From: Leptolyngbyaceae cyanobacterium CSU_1_3
GTDB lineage: Bacteria; Cyanobacteriota; Cyanobacteriia; Leptolyngbyales; Leptolyngbyaceae
Direction: 5' to 3'
Assembly: GCA_012034655.1 (NCBI GenBank)
Contig: JAAUOZ010000020.1
Location: 1-44,176, forward strand
Length of the DNA: 44,176 nt
Positions 44,009-44,176 of the stretch are shown one piece after another (within the stretch, counting starts at the first letter, position 1; each line of letters starts with the position of its first letter). Under the pieces are notes generated by a model. The model was not told the DNA's origin, did not search any database, and saw only the letters and a program-made list of their open reading frames with translations. A program made the position numbers and the translations under genes.

Positions 44009-44176
44009 CTACTCATTCATTTGTTTGAGTGTTGCCACAGTAGAGGGCGACATGCGCGACAGATATCGGAAGATCCAGTACTTAAAGATGGTGTCCATCA
44101 CAACTGGAACCGTCGCAATAAATAGAGAAATCATGCTGGCATTGGCAGCAACCCTAGTGGTTCGCGTATTGCTTCC
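44009..44176 (-). CDS. Second PxcA/CemA-family membrane domain, C-terminal part (runs off window)
   Basis: The last 55 codons of a second PxcA-type protein. [39 protein letters not shown] and QMNE match the end of the copy at 40889 almost exactly, including many synonymous positions, so the two are recent paralogues. Within the final ~36 bases of the window the similarity to the first copy stops (reading GSNTRTTRV where the paralogue has EGIAGHLGV); this may be real divergence or a contig-edge artefact. The rest lies to the right. Its stop is 84 bases upstream of the Thr-motif gene. Confidence 0.75.
   Translation of the reverse strand, partial: GSNTRTTRVAANASMISLFIATVPVVMDTIFKYWIFRYLSRMSPSTVATLKQMNE

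Overview
This window comes from a cyanobacterium. The supporting signs are subunits of the photosynthetic NDH-1 complex (ndhF1, ndhD1), a pix/tax-type phototaxis operon with a cyanobacteriochrome-like receptor, four or five PxcA/CemA-family proteins or modules, a PatA-type regulator and very frequent HIP1-like CGATCG/GCGATCGC words. Abundant dispersed palindromic repeats and short tandem repeats suggest a filamentous, Leptolyngbya/Oscillatoriales-like genome. That placement is an inference.

Layout. 1-4.3 kb: the tail of an SGNH hydrolase, a GH25 lysozyme, exonuclease III, then a 51-codon Gly/Asp-rich peptide gene followed by a JmjC/cupin 2-oxoglutarate oxygenase, with a perfect hairpin between them. 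This is a candidate RiPP-like pair. 5-9.7 kb: a sucrase/ferredoxin-like protein, a dCache-HAMP-GGDEF-EAL c-di-GMP enzyme and an Ala/Lys-repeat lipoprotein. 10-18.4 kb (all minus): two GT4 glycosyltransferases, a tight homocysteine-methyltransferase / diiron-protein / OsmC operon, and a DHA2 drug-efflux transporter. 18.4-20.6 kb: two genes with the soluble N-terminal domain of PxcA, one apparently fused to a membrane segment and a YARHG domain. 20.7-23.7 kb: two response regulators, a lipoprotein and a CheW. 23.7-32.8 kb: a phototaxis operon in the order pixG-pixH-pixI-pixJ-pixL plus the extra cheW. 33.3-40.4 kb: ndhF1 and ndhD1 separated by a secreted alpha/beta hydrolase and a pentapeptide-repeat protein. 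40.9-44.2 kb: two proteins carrying only the PxcA membrane domain, flanking a membrane-anchored FHA protein and a membrane-anchored protein with repeated acidic-Thr motifs (EQTQ/DQTQ-I-G).

Two themes stand out. First, PxcA (light-driven proton exchange) appears here in pieces: N-domains without the membrane part at 18-20 kb, and membrane parts without the N-domain at 41-44 kb next to an FHA/Thr-motif pair. This could be a phospho-threonine-controlled membrane assembly. Second, at least eight frame breaks in six genes each fall in a homopolymer run and are each undone by a small length change in that run. This looks more like homopolymer sequencing error than gene decay, so those genes are annotated as single, probably intact loci. 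No tRNA, rRNA, CRISPR array, transposase or integrase was recognised.
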